The translations under genes and the position numbers were made by a program. This document shows, in pieces, positions 23,354-35,476 of a stretch of DNA of 64,000 nucleotides (positions are counted from its first letter, which is position 1; each line of letters opens with the position of its first letter). The stretch is from the NCBI RefSeq assembly GCF_027595985.1, contig NC_073313.1, positions 86,100,899-86,164,898 on the forward strand. Direction: 5' to 3'. The notes below the pieces were generated by a model. It was not told the DNA's origin. It ran no database searches and saw nothing but the letters and a program-made list of their open reading frames with translations. Source of the stretch: Sorex araneus. Taxonomy: Eukaryota; Chordata; Mammalia; Eulipotyphla; Soricidae.

Positions 23354-23844
23354 TCAGTGATGCCTGTAGTCTCTGGAAGTGGGGGTTCCCCAGTCCCAGG
23401 AGTGCCAGGATCTTAGATACCTGTGAGATTTATCATTGCTCCTACTCCTACTCCTACAACCATGCCATTCAGAATGCTCGATGTTCCGGCCAATGTGAGT
23501 ATCTGAGCTTCGATCTCTATCCCTATCACTGTTCTTTTCTTCCCTTTCCTCCCTCCTACTTAAGGACCTGTGTTCGTGTTTGGGCTTCTCCTTCTTTGGA
23601 TCCTCATCTTGGGCCTCTGCTCCAGAGTGGTAGGTTGTCCTGACCTCAGGGGAGCTGTGGTACTGCTTCAGCCCCTCCCTGGACTCTGACTTCAGAACCT
23701 TTTCAGAATTCCTGCTGTTGGACTTTTTATAGTCAGGAGAACTGTTTTCCTTTAGCATCTTGCTTCTGGGTGATGAAGAGGAGACTGGTGGTTCTGGCCG
23801 TATCTTCTGCTTGTCTTTCTTCATTTTCTTTTTATCCTTTGTGT
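23354..23844 (-). CDS. RBMX2: RBMX2 exon 6 (C-terminal Lys/Ser/Arg-rich tail)
   Basis: The acceptor is 'ttatctccag' reading from 23,850, and the stop TGA is at 23,356-23,354. The frame is open throughout and encodes a basic tail with KKEKPKHEHRSLSRREER and RSRSRSNDKSHR, matching the RBMX2 C-terminus (RS-like, low complexity). In this frame the exon starts with two bases of a split codon (phase 1 needed from exon 5), but exon 5 read in its conserved frame ends in phase 2, which would give an immediate TAA. The conserved tail is therefore reached only if that frame difference is resolved. Confidence 0.8.
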
Positions 23845-23884
23845 CTGGAGATAAAAAAGGAGAGGAGCAACAAATAGGAAATGA

Positions 23885-24935
23885 AAAAAAATAAACAACT
23901 CCCCCCAGAAGTTTCTTTATTTTCTGAATACACTACATCAAATGCAGAACCAGGAGTAAGCCTGAGCACCATCAGGTGTGACTCCACTGCCCAAAAGATA
24001 ATTTGAATTTGGGCTGGTGGTGCTTGGAGGACCATATTGGATTAAGAGATCAAACCTCAGTTGGCTATGTATAAATCAGACACCATACCCACTCGCTGTA
24101 CTACTATTACCCAGTCCAGTAATTTGAATTTGAATAGTACATTAGTATTCATGGTAAGACAGTAAAAAGAGCAAAGTTTATAAGATGAAGAGTAAAAATA
24201 TCCCAATTTTCATCCTTCAATTTAACAACAGTGAGCTTTGAAAATGTCTTAGAAGATTTTTGCGAAAGTGTGTATGCCCATCAGTATATTGTTTAAATTT
24301 ACTTTTTTCTAGGGGAGTCTAGATGAAATAAAATGAGTATCGGGACTGCAGCAACAGCATGGCAGGTAGGGCGTTTGCCTTGCACGCAGCTGACCCGGGT
24401 TCAATTCCCAGTATCCCATATGGTCCCCTGAGCACCGCCAGGAGAAATTACTGAGTGCAAAGCCAGGAGATACCCCTGTCTATTGCCAGATGTGATCCAA
24501 AAAGAAAAAAAATGAGTATCTATATTTTTATCTTGACATAAACTTAATAATCCTAAGCTACCGAGAGTATCACAACCGCACGGCAGAGCCTGGCAAGCTA
24601 CCCATGGTGAATTAGATATGCCAAAAACAGTAGCAAATAAGTCTCACAATGAGAGAAGTTACTGGTGCCCGCTCGAACAAATCAATGAGCAATAGGATGA
24701 CAGTGACAGTGACACTATTTCTTAAGAGTTCTGGTTATATGAATATCTTCTAGGGGCTGGAGCGATAGAACAGCGGGTGGGGCGTTTGCCTTGCACACGG
24801 CCAACCCGGGTTTGAATCCTAGCATCCCATATGGTCCCCTGAGCACCGCCAGGGTAATTCCTGAGTGTATGAGCCAGGAGTAACCCCTGTGCATCGCCGG
24901 GTGTGACCCAAAAACCAAAATAAAAAAAGAATAAA
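23885..24935. mobile_element. SINE cluster in RBMX2 intron 5
   Basis: Contents: fragment 23,935-24,000 (+); reverse copy 24,010-24,118; full copy 24,342-24,508 (+) with the 12-bp duplication 'aaaatgagtatc' at 24,330 and 24,509; a long-form 3' module 24,545-24,712 ending '(gacagt)n'; and a full copy 24,753-24,925 (+). Confidence 0.75.
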
Positions 24936-25022
24936 TTTACCTTTCTATGGTTAAATAAACAGCTTTATTTATCAAAAAACAATTGAAACCAACTAGAATC
25001 TTTGTTGGTAGTAACACTTTAC

Positions 25023-25194
25023 CTTTTTTGTGTGTGTGTGGGTTTGTCATCTTCAGAGTCCTCAGCTGAACTGTTTGAAGGCGTGTGAGCCCCAAAGCCC
25101 TTCTCCTGAAACAATCTGGTCACATCATCCAATTCATCTGAGTCCTTAGGAGCCTGATAGACACATAGTTCACTTGGATAGATCATCCTTTGAT
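25023..25194 (-). CDS. RBMX2: RBMX2 exon 5 (end of RRM and linker), damaged
   Basis: The acceptor 'ctgtcttag' precedes 25,194 and the donor 'aag|gtaaag' follows 25,023. Reading in phase 0 from exon 4 gives I-K-G then TGA (25,185-25,183) where the family has a basic residue of the RRM. Sequence parallel to the last RRM strand follows but is 4 nt short before APKDSDELDDVTRLFQEKGF, which is clearly the conserved RBMX2 linker. A second acceptor-like 'gtctatcag' ends just before 25,153; using it would skip both lesions and join A-P-K-D-S in frame to exon 4, losing about 15 residues of the RRM. An (AC)n run sits at the exon 3' end and may explain the frame difference to exon 6. Confidence 0.75.
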
Positions 25195-25619
25195 CTAAGA
25201 CAGAAAGCCAACGCATCAGCAAAGATAGCCCTACTACCAAACTACATGACCCACACCAACTTCCTGCTAACTCTATCTTTGGGGAAATCTCCAACACTGT
25301 TTGCCCAGCTGGTGTGCTTGAGCACTTTTTTCCCAGATAGCAATTTTCTCTGCTCTCAGAGCAACCATATGGGGCCTGAGGACTACTGGAGCCCCTGAGG
25401 CAAGTGCACTAACATCATCAGTCAGTTTACCTCTGTGTGCCATATAAATGTCTTTGTGCTCTATTTGTGTCATGACATGAAAAAAAAGGCTGGGAAATTT
25501 TCTAAGTAGCTCATACTGATACTTTTGCTGTGAAACACAAACTCTGGGCAAACAACAAGAAATTAATCATTTACTTCAAACAAAAAAATTTCAGTTTTCA
25601 GGCATAGACTTAATTCTTT

Positions 25620-25745
25620 TTTGGTGCTGGGGATGTTGAGCCACTACTGGCTGTGCTTTGAAGACCATATCAAGTGTCCAGATCAAGCCCTGGTCAGCCA
25701 CACGCAAGATATGAGCCCTACCCACTGTAGGATCACTTCAGCCCC
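25620..25745 (-). mobile_element. Old SINE, reverse orientation
   Basis: Reverse-complement SINE text ('ggtgctggggatgttgag' ... 'ctacccactgtaggatcactt'), diverged. It lies in RBMX2 intron 4. Confidence 0.5.
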
Positions 25746-25892
25746 TAATACGGACTTGATCTATAGGCAATGGCACTCAAACTTCCCGCAGTCTGGCTTT
25801 GATTGTTCCAATACAAGGTCTGACTTTTAGTCTTACCTTTAAGCCTAATCTACCTCTTAACAGCTATACTATTTCCCATTTTAAAACATTTT

Positions 25893-26075
25893 TGAGGAGC
25901 CAAAGCAATAGTACATTTGTAGGTAGGGCATTTGTCTCGCATGCAGATGACCCAGGTTCGATCCCTGACATGCCATACGGTCCCCCCAGCAACACTAGGA
26001 GTAATTTCTGAGTGCAGAGCCAGAAATAACCCCTGAGCATCACTGGGTATGACCCAAAAAGGAAAAAAAAATTGA
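25893..26075 (+). mobile_element. SOR-type SINE
   Basis: Head 'aggagccaaagcaatagtac', B-box 'caggttcgatccctg' and tail 'gacccaaaaaggaaaaaaaa'. It lies in RBMX2 intron 4. Confidence 0.75.
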
Positions 26076-26497
26076 AAGCCATCCCTTCCTTGACTCAATT
26101 TGAATATAGGCTCCTTTAAATTGCAAACCTATAACCCTATTCCATGCTGTCCTAGTAACCACTTAATACTGGTGTAATCGGTGACAAATTCTCCAAGAGT
26201 CACTCCTCTGGGCTGGAGAAATACAATGGTGAGGAGGGAAAGGTAAGAAACAAAGGCCTAACTGGGTGGGTGGGGGAATAGCAAATGATGAGGAAGAAAC
26301 AGGTGCTGGTAGGAGCAGAGGCCCATGTAACTGCTTCCTAAAACAATTTCCCCACACCCCTGAAACTCTTATGACTCATCCTGGTGGCTCCTGTAATGTT
26401 TTGGTTTTATTTTTCCCTTGTCTGAATCAGGGGACAATAAAACCAAACCATTACATCAGAAACATTCAGCCAAATCCTGCTTAATACTTACACTCAC

Positions 26498-26627
26498 CTT
26501 GATGCCAATAAAATTGTCAACAGCCAGAATTGTGCTCCGCTGGTGTTCCCAGCAAAGGAAACAGAATCCCCTGGATTTCCCAGTCTTCTTATCCCGTACC
26601 AGATTTATGTTAACAATCTCACCATAT
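26498..26627 (-). CDS. RBMX2: RBMX2 exon 4 (core of the RRM)
   Basis: The acceptor is 'gtagatag' before 26,627 and the donor is 'aag|gtgagt' after 26,498, 130 nt long. It encodes YGEIVNINLVRDKKTGKSRG and then the RNP1-type core FCFLCWEHQ, as expected for the RRM of RBMX2, ending in phase 0 at G-I-K. Small changes from the usual family text are seen (W and H in the RNP1 neighbourhood), but there is no stop or frameshift. Confidence 0.88.
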
Positions 26628-26756
26628 CTATCTACAAAAAAGACATACTATTTGAAATAAAATTCTTAGAATAGATGACAAAACTTAAATATTGACTATA
26701 AGAGACAAAGCTAGAACCACATGATGAATGAAGATTAACTATAAAAAGTTATAGGG

Positions 26757-27165
26757 GGGAGCTAGAACAGTAGGACAGTGGGTAGAAATCTTTCCGTGCT
26801 TGCAGCCAACCGGATTCAATCCCTAGAACCCCTTATGGTCCCTTGAGCCCCACCAGGAGTGATCCCTGAGCACAGAGCCAGCAATAAGCCCTAAGCACCA
26901 CTGGTATGGCACCCCAAAACAAGACAAAAAAGTTATTCAAAGATATAATAGGAAATGTGTCATTTAAAACATGAGTGAAGAGAAGAAAAGTACCTATCAT
27001 AGAGGCAAGCTGAGGGGTTGGGGGGATGATGAGAGGGGAAATTGGGTACACTGGTGCTGGGAAATGTACACTGGTGGAGAGATGGGTGTTGGAACAGTGA
27101 CTGAAAGATAATCTTGAACAGCTTTGTAAGGGTATATCTCACAGTGATTCAATTAAAAATAAATA
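26757..27165 (+). mobile_element. SINE followed by an L1 3' end
   Basis: A diverged SINE (26,757-26,935) is followed by an L1 3'-UTR fragment (26,945-27,165). The fragment has a G-rich 'gaggggttggggggatgatgag' tract, 'tacactggtggagagatgggtg' and the end signal 'cacagtgattcaatta' with A-rich tail. Confidence 0.7.
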
Positions 27166-29425
27166 TAAAAAAATTAAAAACAGAAAGTGATAATAATTAA
27201 GATTCAAGAATCATGCCTCCCCCCAAAATAACGTACCAAATCACCACCAGGAGAGATCCCAGAGCACAGAGCCAGGATTTATTCCTGAGTAGAACTCGGT
27301 GTCGCCTGGGCAACAGTATAGCTGGAAGGTGCTTGCGTTGCACATGGCCAACCCAGGTTCAATCCTCACCATTCCATACGTTCTCCTGAGCATCACTAGG
27401 AATGATTCCTGAGCGCAAAGCCATGATGATTGTCAGGTGAGGTACTAAAACAAATTTTTTTTTGCTTTTTGGGTCACACCCAGTGATGCACAGGGGTTAC
27501 TCCTGGCTCTGCATTCAGGAATTATGTCTGGCTGTGCTCAGTGGACCATATGGGATGCTGGGAATCGAAGCCAGGTGGGCCGCTTGCAAGGCAAATGCCC
27601 TACCTACTCTGCTATTGTCACAAAACGGAAATAGCAAACAGAAAGAAAACTCAAGAGAGTTTGAGTATATGCTTTGCAGGTAGGACACATAGGCTCAATC
27701 CCTGGTACTAAATGATCCCCCAGACACAACCAGAAGCAATCCCCCAGCACAGAGCTGGGAAAAGTTCCCAAGCACCACTGGACAGGGCCAAATAACAAAA
27801 AGAACAAAGAAAAATTGAAAAATTGATAAATACATTATAAACATAATCATAGACACAGATTTCTGCCAAAATCTAGCATATTTAACAGAAAGCACTAAAA
27901 ACAGCTCAACTGATGTCAAAAACTATCTACCTATATAATAGCAGCCAACGCAATTAGGAGAAAACATATAAATGAAAAAAAGGTGAAACCATATTTGTTT
28001 GAAGATTAGATGTCATAGTATTATAGAAAACCTAAAATACTGATTTTAAGAATCCAAAATTTACTTACAATCACAATGTCTAATTAAAATTTTTGCTAAA
28101 AATAGGATATATTTACAAATAAACCACTTTCTTGAATACAAACAGTAGTCGTTTAGAAACATGTAACAGAGGAGGAAACCCATTTATAATAAGCAACAAA
28201 AATAAAATTAAAAATAACTGGAGGGGCCAGAGCAATAGTGCAGTAGGGAGGGCACTTGCCTTCCAAGTGTCAGACCTGGGTTTAATCCACAGTATCCCAC
28301 ATGGTTCCTAAGCACCACCAAGAAGTATTTCTGAGTACGGAGCGAAGACTAACCCCTGATCATTGCCATGTATCCAACAACAAAAATAAATAAACAAACC
28401 TGAGGGACCGGAGAAATAGTACAGTGGGTAGAGCATATGCCTTACACATATCCTACCTGGATTCTATTCCCAGTATAAGGTCCCCCAAGAACCGCCAGGT
28501 CAAATTCCTGAATGCAGAGCCAGGAATAAACATTGAGCACTGCAGAGCATGGCCAAAATAATAAGTAAATAAATAATGAAACTGGACTTGAATAGGGTTG
28601 AAGAGACAGTACAGGGGTCAAAGCACTTGCCTTAAATGTGGCAGACCTGGCTCAATCCTTGGTATGACACATGGACCCTGAGCCCTGACACAGGGGGTCA
28701 CTGACAACAGAGCCAGGAATAAGCCATGAGCAGCATCAGGTATGACCCCAAAAGAAAAATAAAGTACAAATTATATTTTAAATAAAACTTTTTAAAACTC
28801 CTTAAAGAAACTTATATTTAAATAAATATTAAAACATCCTTGTTGGGCTTAATGGCTCTAGGGTGAGATACAAAAAACCTTCACACATTTTCCTGTAAGA
28901 AAATATTTTTAACACATTCATTGCAAGCAATATAAAATAAATTATCTAGGACTTGCTTGGGGGCAGGCTTGAGTGGTAGCCGGACAATCAAAAATAATGG
29001 GGGTGAGGAGGTGAAATGGTGGTGGAATAGGTGTTGGAATACTGAATGTAATAAATTATTGCAAACAAATTTATAAAAATAAAATGAAATTGGGAAAAAA
29101 TATCCCTTGTTGTGGGTTAGGATAACGCAACATATAATAAAGACACTAAAACTCCTCCTCAAAATTAATATATAAATATATATATAAATTTCATGCAATT
29201 CCAATTTTGACATGCACACCTTTTTCCCCTGGAACAGAATAAGTTGTTTCCAACATTCTTGTGGAAAATGGACATAAGAATAACAAGGAAGGGGCTGGAG
29301 TGATAGTACAGCAGGTAGGGAGTTTGCCTTACATGCAGCCGACCAAGGTCTGATCCCTGGCATCCCAGCACTACCAGGAGTAACCCTTGAGCACCGCTGG
29401 GTGTGACCACAAAAAAAAAAAAGAG
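27166..29425. mobile_element. Dense SINE field in RBMX2 intron 3
   Basis: Plus copies lie at about 27,304-27,450, 27,650-27,800, 28,225-28,395, 28,404-28,570, 28,592-28,765 and 29,289-29,420; a reverse copy lies at 27,460-27,620. A short degraded L1 tail ('gaggtgaaatggtggtggaatagg') is at 28,990-29,100. The rest is AT-rich with nothing recognised. Confidence 0.65.
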
Positions 29426-30040
29426 TACCTAGGAAAACTTGAACAGCTTACATGATTAATTAGTTGGTAAATGCACATGAAAAGACAAACCAATAAAATA
29501 GAAGGAAAAAAAAACCAAGAAAGTCACGCGTATATGAATTAGTATACAAATATGGTAAGGTTAATATTTCAAACTGTGGGGGTAAATTAATAAATCATGC
29601 TATAAAAATTAGCCATTTGGAAAGACAAACTAAATCTGTATCTCACAAATATACATAAAATAACTCTAAATGTATCAGGGATTTTTATTTACGGCACTAA
29701 AATCACACAGACATGAGAAAAAAAAGAGATGGATGAGTGAGTAGAAACACTTGTAACTGATTCCAAATCCAGAAAAATGAGAAAAATGATACACTTTACC
29801 ACATAAAATAATCAAATGGGGGAAGGGTGGTTCCGAGTCCACCAGAAATGATTTCAGAGTACAGAGCCAGGAATATCAACTCCTGAGCACCATCTGGTAT
29901 AGCCAAAAAAACAAAAGCAAAACCAAAAAACAAACAAAAACCACATATGGTCCCCTGAGCCCACCAGGAGTAATCATGGAGTACAGAGCCAGGAGTAAAC
30001 CCTGAGCACAGCTGGGAATGCCCAGCCTCAAAAAATTAGA
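29426..30040. mobile_element. AT-rich intron with two partial SINEs
   Basis: Partial plus SINEs are visible at about 29,840-29,920 and 29,945-30,030 ('agtacagagccaggagtaaacc'). Elsewhere I see nothing. Confidence 0.45.
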
Positions 30041-30412
30041 GACAGGCTGGAAGCCTGCTTCATGAGCGGAGGGGAGAAGTCAGATGGAATAGAGAAGGGA
30101 TCACTAAGAAAATGATGGCTGGCGGAATCAGTCAGGATGGGAGGTGTGTGCCAAAAGTAGATAATGGACCAAACGATTAACTCTCAGTGTCTGTGTTGCA
30201 AGCTATAATTCAAAAGCAGAGAGAGAGTATAGGGAATATTGTCTGCCATGGAGGTAGGGGAGGGTGGGAAACAGGGGGTGGGGTATACCCGGGATATTGG
30301 TGGTGAGGAATGTCCACTGGTGGAGGGATGGGTGTTTGATCATTGTGTGACAGTAGCCCAAACATGAAAGCTTGTAACTATCTCACAGTGATTCAATAAA
30401 ATTTTAAAAAAT
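30041..30412 (+). mobile_element. L1 3'-UTR fragment
   Basis: Typical shrew L1 tail text: 'gactggaagcc'-like start, G-rich 'ggaggtaggggagggtggg', 'gtccactggtggagggatgg', and 'tctcacagtgattcaataaaa' with poly-A. It is 5' truncated with no ORF2 sequence. Confidence 0.75.
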
Positions 30413-32400
30413 AGAGAAATAAAATCAAAGGGAAGAGGAACTGCTCTCCATTCTAATTCAGGAGATGATTACAAAATTCTATGCACTAAAACTTATAGAG
30501 GCCAGGAATGTGGCTCAGCATATATAGCACTTGTGAGACCCTGTTATCAATACTCAACAAAAACTTTTAAAAAACAAACACCCTCAAAAATGAGTTTGAT
30601 CATATGATACCCAGTGAACCTCGAGCACTACTCCTAGCTCTAAGCTCAGGGGTCATTCTAGCAGCACTCAAGGGATCATCTGTGGTGCTGGTGATGAAAA
30701 CACGGTCAGCTACGTGCAAGGCAAGCACATTAACCCTCGAACTTTCTCTCTGGAAAAATCAAAAAGATTAAGAGATAATTATAATTTACATGACAGCTCA
30801 AGGACCATAAAGCAATTTTTTCTCCTACAGTAAAGAGATTATCAGCAAGCTGGGGAGATGGCTCAAAGGGCTGGTACAAATGCACTGCATGCTGGAGACT
30901 CAGGTTTGATCACCAGCACCACATGGTCCCCTGAGCACCAGTGAGAATGACCCCAGCATGTGCTGGAAGTAGCCCCTAAGCACCAATGGGCATGGCCCAG
31001 AAACAAAAAAGGGCTTTATGAGACAGATGGTGAAACTGAATAAAACCGAAAGGTTACATACTAGTTCTGTATCAGTGTTGATTTCCTGATGGCCTTGTTC
31101 TTTTGAAAAACAAACTGAAGGATTTTGGTATTGGGCTGGAGAGTAGTACAAAGGCACTTGCCTTGTGACTGGAGTTCGATCCCCAGCATACCATGTGGTA
31201 CCCCAAGCACAACCAGGTAATAATTCCTGAGTGCAGGCCAGGAATAATCCCTGAGCATTGCCAGGTATGGCCCAAACATACAAATCATGTCTTGCAATGG
31301 ACTTTCAGATAATTTAGCAAAATCAGAAAACATGAAAACAGGTAAAAATGGAAATAACAAATGTGTACAATGTGGAGATTTGGCTCAAGGGAAAGTGACA
31401 TTCCTTACATTTTATAACTTTTCTGTATTAAATCTGAAATAAAACTATAAAATACACTAACATGAACTATAAGAAAGAAAATATAAGTACTATTTCAAGA
31501 TAAAAATCAAAGAAACAGTATAGGAACTGGTTTAAAGGACTCTATAGACCTCAAATTGGAAACTTCTTAACATGAAAGAATGGCACAGTATTAGCACACA
31601 TCAAATTGGGGCGGAGGAATGGGGGGGAGAAGGATACCCAGGAGAGGTCAGTGGCAACTTTTGACTCTATGTTCAAGGAATCATATAAAGTGCCCAAATT
31701 CAAACCACTACTGTAGCCTAAACTGGTACAAAAGGCAAGGAACTTAATCTATGTACTCTCTCGAGTCTAGTATGTGTCACATTTTTAAAAACCAATTAAT
31801 ACATGATAAAATGGCATAACAAAACCAATATCCATATTCTATCAAAGAGGCTTGTAAAATCACTAACAAGGAACACACCACTAGAAAAAAAATAGGCAAA
31901 GTATATAACATACTAAAGGAAATAATGACCTGTTGATCTATGAAAGATGTTTAGTGTCACTGATGATGAACTTAAAAGTAAAGTAAAGTAGTATCACTTG
32001 TATCACTTTTCATCCTGTTGCTCATCAATTTGCTTGAGCGGGCACCAGTAATGTCTCCATTTGTCCCTGTCTGCATGCTAGTGTAGCCCAGTGGCTTCTG
32101 CTCACTCCAGGAACACGAAGAGCATCAGATCATTTGTTCAGGGTCTTGACAAAGTTCGAGTAAGACACTAAGTAAAATAGAAAGGAAGTAAATAGTGAAA
32201 CTGAAAACATGAGATCTAAATTGCAACCAGTGAAATTTGTAATGTGCTTGCCGGGTTGACAGGGGGTGTGGTGGGGAGGGAATATGGGAACACTGAGAGT
32301 AGGACTGGTGTTGAAATATATGTCTAAAACTCAATTGTGAATGACTTTGGAAATCACAATTCTTTAATAAAAATAAATTGAAAAAGGAAAGTCAAAGGCA
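30413..32400. mobile_element. SINEs and repeat tails in RBMX2 intron 3
   Basis: A reverse SINE is at about 30,620-30,760, plus SINEs at 30,845-31,010 and 31,130-31,290, a reverse long-form SINE end ('cttttcatcctgttgctcatc') at 31,985-32,100, and an L1 tail at about 32,110-32,375 ('gtggtggggagggaatatggg'). The stretch 31,300-31,980 shows nothing I can name. Confidence 0.55.
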
Positions 32401-32554
32401 AATATCTTTTAAAATAACAAACCACTGCTGATTAGTATTCTGAAAAAAAGGGACATTCTATAGAGGGAAAATAAAGAAGACCTTTATAGAGAGCAATCTG
32501 ACAATAATTTAAAAAATATCTTAAAGTAAAAATTAAAAGTTAACAAAGGGACTG

Positions 32555-32850
32555 GACAGAGTACAGCAGGCAGGGTGCTTGCCTTGCACCCATGTTTGAT
32601 CACCCCATGTAGTTAGTCCCTTGAGCTTGTCACAAAATGATACTTAAACAGAGATTAGTGAGACCTCAAAACTAAAAAAATTCGAGGCTACAGCAATAGC
32701 ACAGCGGGTAGGGCATTTGCCTTCCATGAGGCAGACCCAGGTTCGATTCCTAGCATCCCACTGAGCACAGCCAGACATAATTCCTGAGTGGAGAGCCAGG
32801 AGTGAACACTGTGCATTTCTGGGTGTAACCCAAAAGGTAAAAAAAAAAAA
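32555..32850 (+). mobile_element. Two SINEs, one partial
   Basis: A partial copy at 32,555-32,640 is followed by a nearly complete copy at 32,685-32,850 ('agcacagcgggtagggcatttgcc', 'ggttcgattcctagcatccc'). Confidence 0.75.
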
Positions 32851-34259
32851 CCTAAAAACAGTAAAAATCAGTAAAGAGAAAGCTGGCAACATTAATACAA
32901 TAATTGTACAAAGAAGATCTGCAAACTAAAATGTATATTATAGTTTAATTTACAATAGCAAACTATTGGAAACACTGCCAACAATTAAAAGACAATAAAG
33001 AAATATACCAATGTTTTTCCTGCATCCCTTCCCAAAATACTCTCTGGCCTTCCTTCCTATATTCTTTTCTATATTTTTTTTCACAAGTTGTAATTACTAA
33101 TGTTAACTCTCTGATAACGAAAAATAAAACACTGTATGTAGTGCATTTGCCAATGGTTGTTTGCTGTCCTTAGCTTTCAGTTTCCAGAAAAAAAACAAAA
33201 CACTTTCCCAAAATTCCAAAGACAGTTCCATAACCCTCAAAAGTCCCTCACACTACCCCCCCCCCGCATAGTCAACCATTCTGCTCGAAACAATCCTAGA
33301 CAACTGATCTAACTCAAAAGTATTTTTCAAAGTCATTGTTAAAATGGCAAAAGGTATTCATGAAGAGCACCGTGAAGCGAGAATTAGAATACACATAATA
33401 GCTGACCATCACTCAATATAAACAAGACAAAAACATCTAGATCAACAGGTCTTCAACCACGACTTCACAGACCAGTATGCAGGCCAGTGGTATTGAAGGA
33501 TGCAGCCCCAGATGAGAGACTAGACCAGGTACAGATACCATGAAGAAATGGAAACCATGGGCTGTACCTACTGTGAACTTCCCCAACACCCAGAAGCAGG
33601 GAGGAAGCCACCTCTATCCCTGCCAGAGCTCTCAGCCTGAGTAGGATGCCCAAAACCTATACCCATGGCTCACTTCTCATCAACACTGCCAAGTTTCTTT
33701 CCCATGGCCTTCTAACCTCTATGGTACCCAACGCAGGAGCCAGGACCTACTGTCCCCTAAGCTGTCCAGCCAAGGGAGATTGGGTCGGCTCACTAACCTC
33801 ACACTTATCTGGAAGCAAAGAAAGCAAACTACTACCTAAAACTTTGGTTTTGTCTCCTAAATCCTGTAGACTTTGGCTAACGGGGGGGTACAGCCCTTCC
33901 CTTCCATACAGCTGATGAGAATTGAATACCCAGCAATACACACCATGTACGGTCCTCCAACTGCTGTCAAGAGTGATGCCAAAATAGGGAAAGGAGGAAC
34001 CTCTGAAGCACTCCCTGCAATGCAAAAAAGATAAAAAAGCTATAGAAGCAGAGCAGAATCCTAAAGACAAGTTCCTGGATTTTCCACACTGGGAGAGATC
34101 TTAAACTATATCCTAGGTAAAACTAAAGTAAAAACTAAAATTGAGCTCTCCCTATGCAGAAATGCCAGTCAGCCTACAATTTCTAAGGAAACAAATATTA
34201 TCATCATGGAAGTAAATGACACTGAAAATCCAGAAAGCAGAAAATGAAAGCGGACTTAC
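32851..34259. other. RBMX2 intron 3, mostly unannotated
   Basis: AT-rich sequence, a poly-C run near 33,258, and a less AT-rich block at 33,450-33,900 without coding support. A vague old-SINE resemblance appears at about 33,900-33,990. Confidence 0.4.
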
Positions 34260-34311
34260 CGGGAGAAAAAACAGATAACATCCCCTTCAGTCATTATATA
34301 AGGAAGTCCTC
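34260..34311 (-). CDS. RBMX2: RBMX2 exon 3 (start of the RRM, RNP2 region)
   Basis: This 52-nt exon lies between the acceptor 'tctcttctag' and the donor 'cccg|gtaagt'. With the G from exon 2 it reads G-G-L-P-Y-I-M-T-E-G-D-V-I-C-F-F-S, aligning with the first strand and helix of the RRM in RBMX2. The split last codon is completed by exon 4 (Arg where the family usually has Gln). Confidence 0.88.
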
Positions 34312-34447
34312 CTAGAAGAGAAAAATCACATTTCAGTTCAATATTTACCAATGATGTACTATGTACCAGACTCTAGGCCTATCCTTGAGGTTACCAAAAA
34401 AGAGGATCTGAACTCACAATCTAATAGAATAGAGTACACCAATAGTA

Positions 34448-34702
34448 CAGAAAAAGTTTTTTTTTTTTTTTTTTTTAAAAAGTCTTTTTATTTTTTATTT
34501 ATTTATTTATTTATTTATTTTTTGCTTTTGGGGTCACACCCAGCGATGCTCAGCGGTTACTCCTGGCTTTGCACTCAGGAATTACTCCTGGCAGTGCTTG
34601 GGGGACCATATGGGATGCCGGGGATCGAACCCGGGTCAGCCGCATGCAAGGCAAACGCCTTCCCCGCTGTGCTATCGCTCCGGCCCCCCAGAAAAAGTTT
34701 TT
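34448..34702 (-). mobile_element. Young SINE, reverse orientation, with target duplication
   Basis: A long T-run and TTTA repeats (the reversed tail) are followed by a nearly intact reverse SINE ending 'tgctatcgctccggcccc'. The 14-bp duplication 'cagaaaaagttttt' flanks it (34,448-34,461 and 34,689-34,702). Confidence 0.9.
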
Positions 34703-34794
34703 AAGTTCAAACATGGAAAACAGATTACCAGTAAGGAACCAAACTAATATTTCCCCAAAACCCCAATTTTTTTTTTTTAGTTTTTAAAATGTTT

Positions 34795-35155
34795 TGTTTT
34801 TTTTCCATTATGTTGCCATACCCAACTATACTCAAGGATCACTCCTAGAGGTATTCAGGGGACCATAAGTGGTAAGTGCTATGCAAATAAGGTTAGCCAA
34901 GTTCAAGGTCTTACCCAAAGTACTCTTTCTGGCCCTCATAACCAAAACTTTTTAGAAAAAGGAGTTAGTTTCCAACACCACAAATATATCTTAAAATATA
35001 CTATCAGCAGTTCAAGAGATAGTATAGCAGATGCTCGACTTGCATGCAGCCAACACAACCTTGATGCCCAGCAACCAATATTCCCCCAAGCCCAGGAGAG
35101 ATCTTTGAATGTAGAGCCAGAAGTAACCCGTGAGCACAGCAGCTGTGGCCCCCAA
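34795..35155. mobile_element. Diverged SINEs in RBMX2 intron 2
   Basis: A reverse copy lies at about 34,795-34,935 and a plus copy at about 35,005-35,155. Both are old. Confidence 0.55.
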
Positions 35156-35265
35156 AATAAAATATATGTGTGTATATACGTGTATATGTATGTATATACA
35201 TACAATGTATATACATATATACCAGTATGCATACATGTGTGTCTGTGTGTATATATATATAAAAT
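35156..35265. repeat. Alternating purine-pyrimidine microsatellite
   Basis: About 105 bases of interrupted TG/TA/CA dinucleotides ('tatatgtgtgtatatacgtg' and on). Confidence 0.85.
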
Positions 35266-35430
35266 TTGGCCAAAGTGATAGTACAGCAAATAGAGAGCTT
35301 GTCTTGTATGCAGCTGACCTAGGTTCAATCCCCTGGACCACATATGGTCCCCAAACCCCACCAGAAGTAATCCCTGAGCTCAGAACCAGGAGTAAGCCTG
35401 AGCACCACTGACTGGCCCAAAAATACAAAA
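35266..35430 (+). mobile_element. Diverged SOR-type SINE
   Basis: 'ccaaagtgatagtacagc' head, 'gacctaggttcaatcccc' B-box region and 'ggcccaaaaatac' tail. Confidence 0.65.
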
Positions 35431-35476
35431 AAATTTTGAAGTCATCCACTCCTTATCCACCACAGCTAACTTCAAA

